From: a virus
Length of the DNA: 64,000 nucleotides
Virus record (IMG/VR): IMGVR_UViG_3300025101_002824
Location: 1 to 64,000 of that record
Strand: one strand, 5' to 3'
How positions within the stretch are numbered: position 1 is the stretch's first letter; the number at the start of each line of letters is the position of its first letter. The position numbers and the translations under genes are program-made. A model generated the notes under the pieces. It was given only the letters and a program-made list of their open reading frames with translations, made no database searches and was not told where the DNA came from. Positions 40,801-47,737 of this stretch are shown here, piece after piece.

Positions 40801-43057
40801 TCAAGCTATAATACAATCACAATATGGTCACCTAGATGTTCCAGCATTTAGAGAGCTTAGAAATAAATTAATGAGAGGTGAAACAGGCAGTAGAGCTTAT
40901 ACATCAGGATCAAGACAAGGAGATGTTGTATTAGATCCAAGACAAATTCAAGGTTTAAATATAGATATGGGTTTTGAAGGAACTCCTGCTGAATTAAAAT
41001 CACAATTAGAAGCAACATTAGCCCATGAGCTTGGTCATCAAATGGGTTCAAGTAAGTATATTAAAGATTTTAATTTAAATGATGCTGATTATAATTATAT
41101 ACAAAGTAAAATGAATGTTTCTGATGATGCAAATTCTCATGATAAATCTGTATATGAAAGAAAAGCAGATTTAGAAGCTTTAAGATATGATATGTATAAA
41201 ACTATAGGATTTAATTATGGTACAGATGTTTTAACTCCTGAAATACTTGAACAATATAAACAATACATTAAAAATAATCCTAATCCTAATTTACCAACTG
41301 AAAGAATGTTTCAGTTTTTTAATGATCAAGATATTATAGATATTAATAATACTGTAGCACAAAATTATGAAATAGGTGATGATATTGGTGATCCAATGAG
41401 TGTTAAGTATGGAGGTTCATTACCAAAAGCACAAATGTATAACTCTGAAACGCCAAGCTTTGGTGAAATAGCATTAGCATTAGAAAGACAAAAAAGATTA
41501 TATGAACCTTACGGTGGTTATGAGAATTTTGTTAAAATGGATGATTTTAATAGGTATCAAGGATATTTAAAAGATGGTGATATAGAATCTGCTAATCTTT
41601 TATTTCCACAATTTGCTAATATGAGTTTTGGTGATTATTATGGTCAAACTAGAGATAATTTAACTGCAGCACAAAATACACAAAATCCATATCTTCGTTC
41701 TAATCTTACAAATAAAGATGCAAATAATTTTGAGTTTACATATAAAGGTAAACCATATCATCCATATTCATATGAAGAAGTAGCTACTCCTCAATTTACA
41801 GAAGTAATGCAATTTTTAGATGAAGAAATAAAAAAATATGATGGAACTCAAGAAAATAGTAATATATTTCAAAATAGAGGAGACTTATTAAAATATATTA
41901 ATGAACAATTTCCAGAAGGATCAAAAGAAAGAGCATATATAAATTATAATAAATCTGTTCAAGACGGAATTAATTCAATGGTTTCAGGTTATGATCAAAA
42001 TTTACCATATGTACCAGAAGGATTTGATTTTGATAAAGATTATAATTATGAAAATATTAATATTGATTTTAATAATAATAATTTAAATAATCCTTATATA
42101 AATAATCTTAATACTCTTCCGCCAGATAATACAAGAGTAGTTACAAATCAAGTTAATTTTAATGATATACAAAAACTAAATAATAATCGTTCAAATCAAA
42201 CATTTATAAGTCAAGATAATAGAACTATTGGAGAAAGACAACGGGCTGCAGAATATACAGAAGCATATAAACAACATGAAGAACGGATGAAAAAAGGTAT
42301 AGCACCTAATATGATGTGGTTATATTCAACTGCACCAGCTTTTCAAGGTGCAGGTGGATATGAAAGAGCTGTAGAAGATTATAATTATAATCCAATTAAT
42401 GCATGGTCACCAATAGAAATTGCAGCTAGTACAGTTTTACCTTTTAAAGGTTATAATACAGTTATGTCTACACCTTTAAATGTAGTAAAAAATATACCAG
42501 GCAGAATAAAAAATGTAATTAAAGGTACAAGAGGAAGTGTACCATCAACAACAGTTAGAGGTAGTTCTATTAATCCTGTTACAGGCAGATCTTTAACATT
42601 TGGAGATTTAGCTAATGTAGGATGGGGTACTAATGCTGCAGTAAATACATTTCCTAATGCAATTAGTAATTTTCAAGAAGGTGATATTACTTCAGGTTTA
42701 GCAAATACTGCATTTGGAACATTTGAGTTAACTGGAGTACCTAGTAGTTTACTAAGAGGTTATAAAACATTACCTAATGCTGCAAAAGTATTTGGAAGTG
42801 GAAATATAGTTCCAACAACTGCTAGTGGATTACTTAATAAATATCCTAATTTAAAATATAATGAAAATATAGGAATGTTTAATACTGTTGGTAATAATCC
42901 TAATTTAAGAACATTTACAGGTATAAACCCACAATTTAATAAATCCTATGATAATATTATAGGACCAAGTATTGGACAATTACCATTATTTAAACCACAT
43001 CCATTTTATAAAGGACCTACACAATCACAATTTAGATCAATATTAAGGAACCAATAA
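34844..43057 (+). CDS. Giant polyvalent protein: caspase-fold-like, lysozyme and zincin modules
   Basis: 2737 residues. Residues ~245-312 carry IIIMQHG (His251) and ITCYMGVC (Cys302) with AGQRLADETNM, the clan CD/caspase-fold pattern. Residues ~1090-1330 (LAMGWVRGF, ILKELQTD, then SGFNKIVIPNATS) resemble domains of phage large polyvalent proteins. Residues ~1360-1560 are lysozyme-like (GH24 style: ATIGFGRKG at 1421, LADYTYNLG). Residues 2061-2109 hold HELGH and ExxxD (Glu2105), a gluzincin-like zinc site. A short motif [KP]-[AL]-Q-[KP]-G recurs at ~8, 470, 915, 1345, 1590 and 2193, between these modules. Probably carried in the virion and delivered to the host (inference). First gene behind the late promoter. 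Confidence 0.8.
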   Translation: MARKLKKLAKAQKGYVGEVEDGTFMLNPDVAYTSSRGVPGGKPQYQAVIYYDPRDPEGYFSSDLERMTPELNERYGVGNWIARPLPNVALSDTYQTIADENEANSYLKQTRKKREEIRKQFGDLELDLYKRKEGLEGYNEADYDPESKEIIELQNKLRRLGKEEEELMKTLSPLTYSDQDHFYNVNKGEFKLLDDALFESKDHLNYILNEIKLAELEEQEQQYISPVDATNKYFQDIKNLSPTGDIIIMQHGTSKVGPIMYGEQERKHFGYDQTPGLTDTFAEVINETFDDASGITCYMGVCKKSDAGQRLADETNMKVNVASGNQWSGYQTNFGDTFIDRFFGTGSERPDVNYGALYGYDTYDGSGAIANKNYGGDIDYGITPNASDTFSGYSNQTAPPVEIISDADYAAQQRQDLINQSVASNQNQGVIYSKNQQNLDRLKKSNSLVALYSGLKDTYDALTDDGKYGGSLPKLQPGGKAGLLKYGINALKYTPKKIRPDLLKLIRTNNPNLDLRGINQTFDFNPQLIGVNELNLKGIDFGNLTDYEKAVISNINQPDFQPVGNFADLAKNYSQFNVDKNFAIDAANMAVDLKEINPKFYIELLTKGKPSSFMNEIFADPRIPIFNARNPVIGNQEIDWDNRHATKLRDNFTNEFEKNLRSYGKYGFYASGVPLQGATSFQRLTSNPKNRFNNFSFKTKPYGENVSYVQEPSYQYIDINTPVADYVVNAGLMNVDPITNLATFRGRGEMANQHNFLLGRTNSPSLILSGDEGFANTSGGNTIRKNIAGISTPGRGKNVLDINAQIAPLLTEKFSLNTPFEGTFMKFPRIQTYRRKTDGSMPRKSFISDYLGREFELSDWDYKAFVEDPNMPLLERNLTREEFNLLDPFKKRQYFDEQGILFDPLESLYKKEGGALAKAQKGKIVTRLADNFFSGFNNMITKKPFLPVKQFDKFLLKNFNKGEAMFIENTLKNNPSLISNNQIDLSKLKEQSFSDLAVTNHAFQPLLNNLDARMIDGTQGFRSKWTGMESSDGADFGLYRYPDLLPSQFSYLPGGFTEFKGTRITPTNYSVSMPNLLKKPYLDSHHDGLHILDPLAMGWVRGFVDAENPGLFILKELQTDINKDPMFDFLSNKNRSELLKIKPQVEKRNDKYFSNLNDINNKINNIQQRKNEIFGLDEFADEYNALDIQQQELARLAQTGENLYPTSRRIMDNSDLNLESLIPMSRIGSKPYYRFENETLNFLQNSGFNKIVIPNATSISNIQGWNAMDGLTKSQKGTLGYYSNLQKNPQLINTGNTYDLDNYSGTIFDLQRKSYNPFKEYGGQTEGYALDDTPDDIKYKTGGQTFTIKKAQKGNAEVTFKDEYEQFENFIQEEETSWDYVKNKDSAVLKPDGKTYYKVYEDGKFYPYYHQNSNGTYESEATIGFGRKGADIFDTYKSGLSLEDAELFRKEDIDNALRKTKIFIDANYGETAYDNLPARTKFMLADYTYNLGKLSKYPKFADAIMTNNIDKALAEYIRNDEKGGSPLARNEGYLNMYLQPWINNINEEELKRQEANLKMIQELQNQTVIPADNTMIGTNPFGGFKDGGELFKAQPGTEVNLAETYKYIPSEFLNVPEGEFTFDYKNKDGNVETRTGVYNPQWFEQGFEDSDAYNALSDDEKITFANNPYINNEGDMVHPLLWNKETLEKENKKRFLHGLYQKMYTKQDDGSYILNPEYETALGDARYLTTTDVPYSEILDDGAFSSTLAADPNNTSWYRELKPEIFTDGKTTTGYTWDKDSQEFVRTSNMTYKDLVKQYKYIKNMPGMEGISKKEYKNRLQQGDIYWPQLQSPAQEAQFQEQYKSIMNPIKKEDVQLQKDFYDNAISGDLYKQKLINQGYENVDEIIDMRKDALANSKVMYDADSNSYRDEAYDDDPNLIKKILDKVTFLNDQYKDSGIDYNYKDVFFANPYYTRIGEERTEADLNYDSRKIRNEAEPNIFTDDQFQAIIQSQYGHLDVPAFRELRNKLMRGETGSRAYTSGSRQGDVVLDPRQIQGLNIDMGFEGTPAELKSQLEATLAHELGHQMGSSKYIKDFNLNDADYNYIQSKMNVSDDANSHDKSVYERKADLEALRYDMYKTIGFNYGTDVLTPEILEQYKQYIKNNPNPNLPTERMFQFFNDQDIIDINNTVAQNYEIGDDIGDPMSVKYGGSLPKAQMYNSETPSFGEIALALERQKRLYEPYGGYENFVKMDDFNRYQGYLKDGDIESANLLFPQFANMSFGDYYGQTRDNLTAAQNTQNPYLRSNLTNKDANNFEFTYKGKPYHPYSYEEVATPQFTEVMQFLDEEIKKYDGTQENSNIFQNRGDLLKYINEQFPEGSKERAYINYNKSVQDGINSMVSGYDQNLPYVPEGFDFDKDYNYENINIDFNNNNLNNPYINNLNTLPPDNTRVVTNQVNFNDIQKLNNNRSNQTFISQDNRTIGERQRAAEYTEAYKQHEERMKKGIAPNMMWLYSTAPAFQGAGGYERAVEDYNYNPINAWSPIEIAASTVLPFKGYNTVMSTPLNVVKNIPGRIKNVIKGTRGSVPSTTVRGSSINPVTGRSLTFGDLANVGWGTNAAVNTFPNAISNFQEGDITSGLANTAFGTFELTGVPSSLLRGYKTLPNAAKVFGSGNIVPTTASGLLNKYPNLKYNENIGMFNTVGNNPNLRTFTGINPQFNKSYDNIIGPSIGQLPLFKPHPFYKGPTQSQFRSILRNQ

Positions 43058-43074
43058 AATAATTTTATAATCAC

Positions 43075-43106
43075 TTGCAAGTTATATAAAAAAGTTTATA
43101 ACTTTG
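43075..43106 (+). promoter_or_regulatory. Bacteroidota-type promoter before the PhoH operon
   Basis: TTG at 43075-43077, a 21-base spacer and TAACTTTG at 43099-43106 (TAnnTTTG). The next ATG is at 43127, 20 bases on. Confidence 0.72.
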
Positions 43107-43126
43107 CAACCAAAAACATTAATAAG

Positions 43127-43414
43127 ATGAGTTTTAGTTACGAAGAATATAGCAAAATGACAGAAATGGAACAATTAAAAAATGAAGAAAAGTTCATATA
43201 TCATGCATTTACTAATTCGTATTACCTTCTTATAGGAGGGAAAAAACTTGAAGATGTTGTTAATGTAGAAAAATTAGAATCATTTATATTTATGCATGAT
43301 ATTACAGATACTCCTACTAAGGATGATGTACAAAATCTTATAGATTATTTTGCTGAAAGAGATGATTTTGAAAAATGTATTAAACTTAGAGATAAGTATA
43401 ATACAAATAAATAA
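43127..43414 (+). CDS. Small unknown protein
   Basis: 95 residues, acidic and helical (MSFSYEEYSKMTEMEQLKNE). The C-terminal half (DVQNLIDYFAERDDFEKC) looks like a short helical repeat of UVR/TPR type (DFEKCIKLRDKY is like a UVR-style helix), but this is weak. First gene after a promoter and directly before PhoH. Function unknown. Confidence 0.7.
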   Translation: MSFSYEEYSKMTEMEQLKNEEKFIYHAFTNSYYLLIGGKKLEDVVNVEKLESFIFMHDITDTPTKDDVQNLIDYFAERDDFEKCIKLRDKYNTNK

Positions 43415-43429
43415 TTTTAAACTTTAAAT

Positions 43430-44095
43430 ATGCCAACGGCAAATAAAGCAAAGACTCCTCCAAAAGGAGCAATCAGATTTTCAATTTCACTATCTGATGA
43501 GCAAAAAAAAGCAAAAGCAGAAATTTTAAAAACACCTTATAATTTTATTGTAGGTAGAGCTGGTAGCGGTAAAACATTACTTGCAGTACAAATAGCTTTA
43601 GATCAATTTTTTAAAAGACAATACAATAAAATAATTATAACAAGACCTACTGTTTCTACTGAAGATAATGGGTTTTTACCTGGTTCTGAACGTGAAAAAA
43701 TGGAACCTTGGCTAGTACCAATTAGATCTAATATGAGAAAGGTTTATAACAAACCTCAACTTTTAGATAAAATGGAAAAGGATGAAACTATAGAATTATG
43801 CTCTCTGGCGCATTTTAGAGGCCGTACATTTGATAACTCTATTGTAATAGTAGATGAGTTCCAAAACTTAACTAGAAGTCAATTAGCAATGGCTATTGGA
43901 AGACTAGGTAAAGACTCTAAAATGATTTTTTGTGGTGATTCATATCAAATAGATTTAAAAGATAAGAACTATTCAGCATATCATGATATGTCAAAACTAG
44001 TAAATTCAAAACATGTATTTAAAACTGTATTAGAAGATTCACATAGACATGATGCAATAGAAGAACTACTTGATCTTTTAAACGGTTATCACTAA
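43430..44095 (+). CDS. phoH: PhoH-like ATPase
   Basis: 221 residues, a complete PhoH domain. Walker A is FIVGRAGSGKTLLAV, RPTVSTEDNGFLPG is the typical PhoH segment, Walker B is NSIVIVDEFQNLT, followed by KMIFCGDSYQID and a late DSHRHD arginine-finger-like segment. PhoH-like proteins are frequent in marine phages; an RNA or nucleotide stress role is suggested but not settled. Starts the second rightward operon with the preceding small gene. Confidence 0.9.
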   Translation: MPTANKAKTPPKGAIRFSISLSDEQKKAKAEILKTPYNFIVGRAGSGKTLLAVQIALDQFFKRQYNKIIITRPTVSTEDNGFLPGSEREKMEPWLVPIRSNMRKVYNKPQLLDKMEKDETIELCSLAHFRGRTFDNSIVIVDEFQNLTRSQLAMAIGRLGKDSKMIFCGDSYQIDLKDKNYSAYHDMSKLVNSKHVFKTVLEDSHRHDAIEELLDLLNGYH

Positions 44096-44146
44096 TAAAT
44101 TAAACTTATTTTATTTAATTTTTAAAAAAATTTATAAAAGTAAACC

Positions 44147-44173
44147 TTTATTGTTTATTTTTTTGTATATTTG
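44147..44173 (+). promoter_or_regulatory. Possible Bacteroidota-type promoter
   Basis: TATATTTG at 44166-44173 fits TAnnTTTG. An upstream TTT (44147-44149) or TTG (44151-44153) is at a short distance (12-16 bases), so the -33 part is poor. The start codon at 44203 follows after an A-rich leader. Confidence 0.5.
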
Positions 44174-44202
44174 TAATGTATATTAACCATAAAAATAAAA
44201 AA

Positions 44203-44472
44203 ATGGCAAAAGAAAAAGTTGAGCTGTCTGAAGAACAAATGGCAGCTAAAAGAGAAGAGTTAACAATCTTCTACAAAGAAAACATTGTGCATTTAAAAGC
44301 ACAATTAGAGTATGAAGAATGTCTAAGAGACATAGAAAAAGCTAGAGCTGAAAGAGTTCAAGCACAAATGTTTTTAGCACAAGCAATGGGAGCTAGTACT
44401 GAAGAATCTAATGATACACCTGATGAAGTACCTGCAAAAAGAACTTTAAAAAAGGTGGCAGATGAAGTATAG
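44203..44472 (+). CDS. Coiled-coil protein of unknown function
   Basis: 89 residues from the ATG at 44203; an earlier in-frame ATG at 44176 would add 9 residues next to the promoter. Sequence EEQMAAKREELTIFYKENI and QLEYEECLRDIEKARAERVQ forms a long helix, then an acidic Ser/Thr-rich tail. Similar short coiled-coil genes precede lysis or packaging genes in other Bacteroidota phages, to my recollection. Overlaps the next gene by 11 bases. Confidence 0.7.
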   Translation: MAKEKVELSEEQMAAKREELTIFYKENIVHLKAQLEYEECLRDIEKARAERVQAQMFLAQAMGASTEESNDTPDEVPAKRTLKKVADEV

Positions 44473-45085
44473 TAGAGAACATATTAAAAGATCTGTAGAA
44501 TCTAAAGGTTATAAATGGTTTGAAAACGGAGATTTCAATGTAAATATTGTAGGTATTAGAAATGCTGAAACAGCTGGAAAAGTTACAAATAAATTTGATG
44601 ATACAATAACTATTTCTTATAAAGAAAATGGAGTTTGGAAATATTATGAATTTGATTGTACTACTGATCCAGGATCACATTACATGGATGCTCCTATAGT
44701 TAAATCAAAAGGTACTGCAATACTAAAAGAAGGGCAGTATAGAGGATCTCATAAAATTAGAAAACACCAAGGTAGATATGAAGCTTTAGGTCAATGTAAA
44801 CCTGTTACTGTATATAGAGATAACAACAGAGATGATGTATATAATCTAAATACAGAAAACTTAGATACAGGTTTGTTTGGTATAAATATTCATAGAGCAA
44901 CTAAATATGCTGGTAAAAAATCAACACAAGTAGATAAGTGGTCTGCTGGTTGTCAGGTTATTGCAGACAATGATGATTGGAGATTTTTCATGAAAGTCAT
45001 GAGAAAAGCAAGAGATACTTGGAGTAACAGTTTCACTTATACTTTACTTAACAGCAATGATATTGTTAAAACATGGCTGTCGTAA
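44462..45085 (+). CDS. L,D-transpeptidase (YkuD)-like protein, lysis candidate
   Basis: 207 residues. C-terminal GINIHRATKYAG (His144) and VDKWSAGCQVIA (Ser161, Gly163, Cys164) reproduce the IH...S-x-GC catalytic signature of YkuD-like L,D-transpeptidases. The N-terminal half is a beta-rich domain with DCTTDPGSHYM and GQYRGSHKIRKHQG. YkuD-like folds act on peptidoglycan, so an endolysin, spanin-like helper or wall-modifying enzyme is plausible (inference). No signal peptide, so a holin would be needed for access. Overlaps both neighbours by about a dozen bases. Confidence 0.7.
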   Translation: MKYSREHIKRSVESKGYKWFENGDFNVNIVGIRNAETAGKVTNKFDDTITISYKENGVWKYYEFDCTTDPGSHYMDAPIVKSKGTAILKEGQYRGSHKIRKHQGRYEALGQCKPVTVYRDNNRDDVYNLNTENLDTGLFGINIHRATKYAGKKSTQVDKWSAGCQVIADNDDWRFFMKVMRKARDTWSNSFTYTLLNSNDIVKTWLS

Positions 45086-45426
45086 AAAAAGTAGATAAAA
45101 GGATTAGAGTTTCTAAAGATGATATTATAAAATATCAAATAGTTACTTATTGTTTTTTAAATGATATTCAAATAAGTAAAGCTGATTTAGATTGTTTATG
45201 TGAATTAGCAAAACTTAAAACTACAGAATTAAATAAATTTTGTAAAGTAATATCTGAAAAACAAATTTTTAAAAGTGCTCAATCATGCAGAAATGCTATT
45301 CAAAAAGCAAAAAGTAAAGGCTTGATTAAAAAAGACAATAAAAAAATCCTATTATCAGAAAATATTCAGTTGCAAGTTGATGGTACTATTTTATTAGATT
45401 TTAAAATTCTTAGTGTTGAAGAATAA
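45073..45426 (+). CDS. Winged-helix-like small protein
   Basis: 117 residues. IFKSAQSCRNAIQKAKSKGL followed by IKKDNKKILLSENIQL reads as a recognition helix plus wing, suggesting a winged-helix DNA-binding protein. It overlaps the transpeptidase-like gene by 13 bases and the HU-like gene by 14. Regulatory or structural DNA-binding role inferred. Confidence 0.62.
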   Translation: MAVVKKVDKRIRVSKDDIIKYQIVTYCFLNDIQISKADLDCLCELAKLKTTELNKFCKVISEKQIFKSAQSCRNAIQKAKSKGLIKKDNKKILLSENIQLQVDGTILLDFKILSVEE

Positions 45427-45787
45427 CATAAAACCTAAAACTTATAAAACATTTTATAAGGATATTGCAAAAGAATGTGAAGTACATGAAAATTTGGTAG
45501 AGGAATTTGTTAGATTCTTTTATAACAAAGTAAGACATGAACTAGAAGAATTAAATAATACTAGAGTTCTTTTACCAAATTTAGGTACTTTTATAATAAG
45601 AAAAAATAGATTAGAAAGATCTATAAAAAGACATAAAGATATGTTAGGTAATATGGAAAAAACTACATATTCTGGATATGGTAAACATTTACCAGTAAAA
45701 GAAAAACTTATTAAAATGGAAAAAACATTAGACCGTATAAATATAGAAATAGATAATAAAAAAAATTGGAAAAATGAAACTAGGTAA
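45413..45787 (+). CDS. HU/IHF-like DNA-binding protein
   Basis: 124 residues. YKDIAKECEVHENLVEEFVR is the helix pair and ELEELNNTRVLLPNLGTFII the saddle strand, both HU-like. The C-terminal extension is long and charged. No ATG is available near the start: translation would begin at GTG 45413 or TTG 45416 inside the previous gene. It may bend or compact DNA during packaging, as HU-like genes do in other phages. Overlaps the next gene by 14 bases. Confidence 0.75.
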   Translation: MLKNNIKPKTYKTFYKDIAKECEVHENLVEEFVRFFYNKVRHELEELNNTRVLLPNLGTFIIRKNRLERSIKRHKDMLGNMEKTTYSGYGKHLPVKEKLIKMEKTLDRINIEIDNKKNWKNETR

Positions 45788-46094
45788 ATTATTAGGAGCA
45801 ATAAAACATTTAGATCAAGTATATGAAGGTGTTAAAAATAATATTTGGAAAAAAGACTATGTAGAAATTATTGCAGGAGATAGATATAGCATATGTAAAG
45901 AATGTGATTATCTAGATATAAAAGGTAGTCACTGTGCTGCTTCAGGTACTCAACCTTGTTGTGCAAATTGTGGATGTAGTCTTGCTTTTAAAACAAGAGC
46001 ATTATCTTCTTCATGTCCAAGTGGTAAATGGGATGCTATAATGTCAGATCAAGATGAAAAAGCATTAAATGAAATAATGAGTAAAAAGAAATAA
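45774..46094 (+). CDS. Cys-rich zinc-binding phage protein
   Basis: 106 residues. Eight Cys in YSICKECDYLDIKGSHC, QPCCANCGCSLAFKT and SSSCPSGKW, a paired zinc-ribbon pattern conserved in many Bacteroidota phages (recollection). N-terminal helix KLGKLLGAIKHLDQV. Ends in a basic tail. Likely binds two zinc ions; role unknown. Followed by the nuclease gene 2 bases later. Confidence 0.72.
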   Translation: MKLGKLLGAIKHLDQVYEGVKNNIWKKDYVEIIAGDRYSICKECDYLDIKGSHCAASGTQPCCANCGCSLAFKTRALSSSCPSGKWDAIMSDQDEKALNEIMSKKK

Positions 46095-46096
46095 TT

Positions 46097-46930
46097 ATGG
46101 CAGTAGTTTTTAAAGAAGATGGGCATATATATCAAAGTTTAGATGAAAATTTAGAAAAAGATAAAATAAACTGGACAAGTGTTACTTCTTTTATTGCTAA
46201 GTTTAAACCTAAGTTTGATAAAGAAGCTGTTGCAAAAAAATCTTGTAAGAATAAACGTTCAAAATGGTATGGTCTTAAACCTAAAGAAGTTATAAATATT
46301 TGGGAAAAAGAAAGTCAAAGAGCTATTGATTTAGGTAATTGGTATCATAATCAGAGAGAATCAGATATGCTTGATTTTAAGACTATAGAACGTGAAGGTG
46401 TAGAAATACCTATTATAAAACCAATAGTTGATTCTAATGGTGTTAAAATAGCCCCTAATCAAAAATTAGAACCTGGTGTTTATCCAGAACATTTTGCTTA
46501 TCTAAAATCTGCATGTATTTGTGGTCAAGCAGATTTAGTAGAAATAGTTAACGGAAAAGTAAACATTACAGATTATAAAACAAATAAAGAAATAAAAGAA
46601 AAAGGTTTTGTAAACTGGGAAGGTATAACATCTAAAATGTTTAAACCTTTAACTCATCTTGATGATTGTAATTTAAATCATTATAATATACAATTAAGTT
46701 TATATATGTATATTATCCTTAAGCATAATCCAAAATTAAAACCTGGTAAATTAACAATACAACATGTATCTTTTGAAAAAGAAAAAGATGATAAAAATGG
46801 TTATCCAATAAATAAGTATGATTCTAATGGAGAACCTATTATAAAAGAAATAAAAATGTATAACCTACCATATTTAAAAGATGAAGTAAGAAGTCTAATA
46901 ATGTGGATAAAAGACAACCCATTATGTTAG
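46097..46930 (+). CDS. PD-(D/E)XK nuclease, packaging-module copy
   Basis: 277 residues. The motif GQADLVEIVNGKVNITDYKT gives the Asp and the D-x-K core (DYKT) of PD-(D/E)XK nucleases, then NHYNIQLSLYMYI is the Q-x3-Y helix. The N-terminus with VTSFIAKFKPKFDKE and WKDEGNWYH-like text (residues ~70-90) fits the Cas4/RecB group. A second enzyme of the superfamily lies at 15265-16251. This copy sits just before packaging genes, so DNA end processing or debranching is possible. AATTATGG start; overlaps the next gene by 7 bases. Confidence 0.82.
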   Translation: MAVVFKEDGHIYQSLDENLEKDKINWTSVTSFIAKFKPKFDKEAVAKKSCKNKRSKWYGLKPKEVINIWEKESQRAIDLGNWYHNQRESDMLDFKTIEREGVEIPIIKPIVDSNGVKIAPNQKLEPGVYPEHFAYLKSACICGQADLVEIVNGKVNITDYKTNKEIKEKGFVNWEGITSKMFKPLTHLDDCNLNHYNIQLSLYMYIILKHNPKLKPGKLTIQHVSFEKEKDDKNGYPINKYDSNGEPIIKEIKMYNLPYLKDEVRSLIMWIKDNPLC

Positions 46931-47442
46931 CTAAATTATTTGATGTACAAAACGGTAAAGTAATACCATCAGAACATTGTTATTCTTTAAAAACATTAAA
47001 AAATATTATGGATAAATATCCAGATACTTATATGCAAGTTTATTTATATATTTTTTATATGACTTGTCCTGATCCAGATATGAATCCATTTTTTAATATG
47101 CCAGAACATGAAAAAGAAGAATTAATTGTAGATGAAATAGGTTTAGAAGAATCTTCTGAAGATGAATCTATTAGAAATGCTGTTAGGTTTTGTGAAGATT
47201 TATATCAAACACCAACATATAGAGCATATAAAGGAATTAAAACAATGCTTGATAGATTAGCAAGATATATGGAAACTACATCTATTGAACACGGTAGAGA
47301 TGGCAACCTAACATCATTAGTAAATACTGCTGCTAAATTTGAACAAATAAGACAATCATTTAAAGGGGCATATAATGATATGAAAGATGAACAAAAAAGT
47401 CAAGTACGTGGAGGACAAGGCTTGGCTTATGATCAAATGTAA
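46924..47442 (+). CDS. Unknown protein before terminase (possible small terminase)
   Basis: 172 residues from the ATG at 46924; a GTG at 46903 is in frame but less likely. Mostly helical, with an acidic middle (IVDEIGLEESSEDESI) and a C-terminal helix bundle (GIKTMLDRLARYMETTS). It stands two genes before the large terminase, the usual place for a small terminase, but no HTH was recognised, so the role stays open. Confidence 0.65.
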   Translation: MLAKLFDVQNGKVIPSEHCYSLKTLKNIMDKYPDTYMQVYLYIFYMTCPDPDMNPFFNMPEHEKEELIVDEIGLEESSEDESIRNAVRFCEDLYQTPTYRAYKGIKTMLDRLARYMETTSIEHGRDGNLTSLVNTAAKFEQIRQSFKGAYNDMKDEQKSQVRGGQGLAYDQM

Positions 47443-47461
47443 TAACCAAAAATAAAAAAAA

Positions 47462-47737
47462 ATGCAAAAAATTATTCCATTAGGTAACAAAGTATTAATT
47501 AAGTTACATGAAAAAAAAGAAACTTATGGTAACACTGGAATTTATATTCCTGATTCAGTACAAGAAGATCCAATGACAGGAACAGTAATGTCAGTTGGTG
47601 AAGATGTAAAAACAATGAAAGAAGGAGACAATGTTAGAATAAGTGAATTTGGTACTCCAATGAGTATTGAATCAGAAGGTAAAGAATGTTTATTATTTAA
47701 TCAGCAAGATATTGTTGCTAAAGTAGTTGATGTATAA
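47462..47737 (+). CDS. groES: GroES-like co-chaperonin
   Basis: 91 residues, the usual GroES length. IIPLGNKVLIKLHEKKE is the N-terminal strand, NTGIYIPDSVQEDPMTGTVM covers the mobile loop and following strand, VGEDVKTMKEGDNVRISEFG and LLFNQQDIVAKV close the barrel. A phage GroES can replace host GroES in folding the capsid protein, as gp31 does in T4 and RB49-type phages. It lies immediately before the large terminase and overlaps it by 8 bases, so is expressed with head genes. No phage GroEL was found; it must pair with host GroEL. Confidence 0.88.
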   Translation: MQKIIPLGNKVLIKLHEKKETYGNTGIYIPDSVQEDPMTGTVMSVGEDVKTMKEGDNVRISEFGTPMSIESEGKECLLFNQQDIVAKVVDV

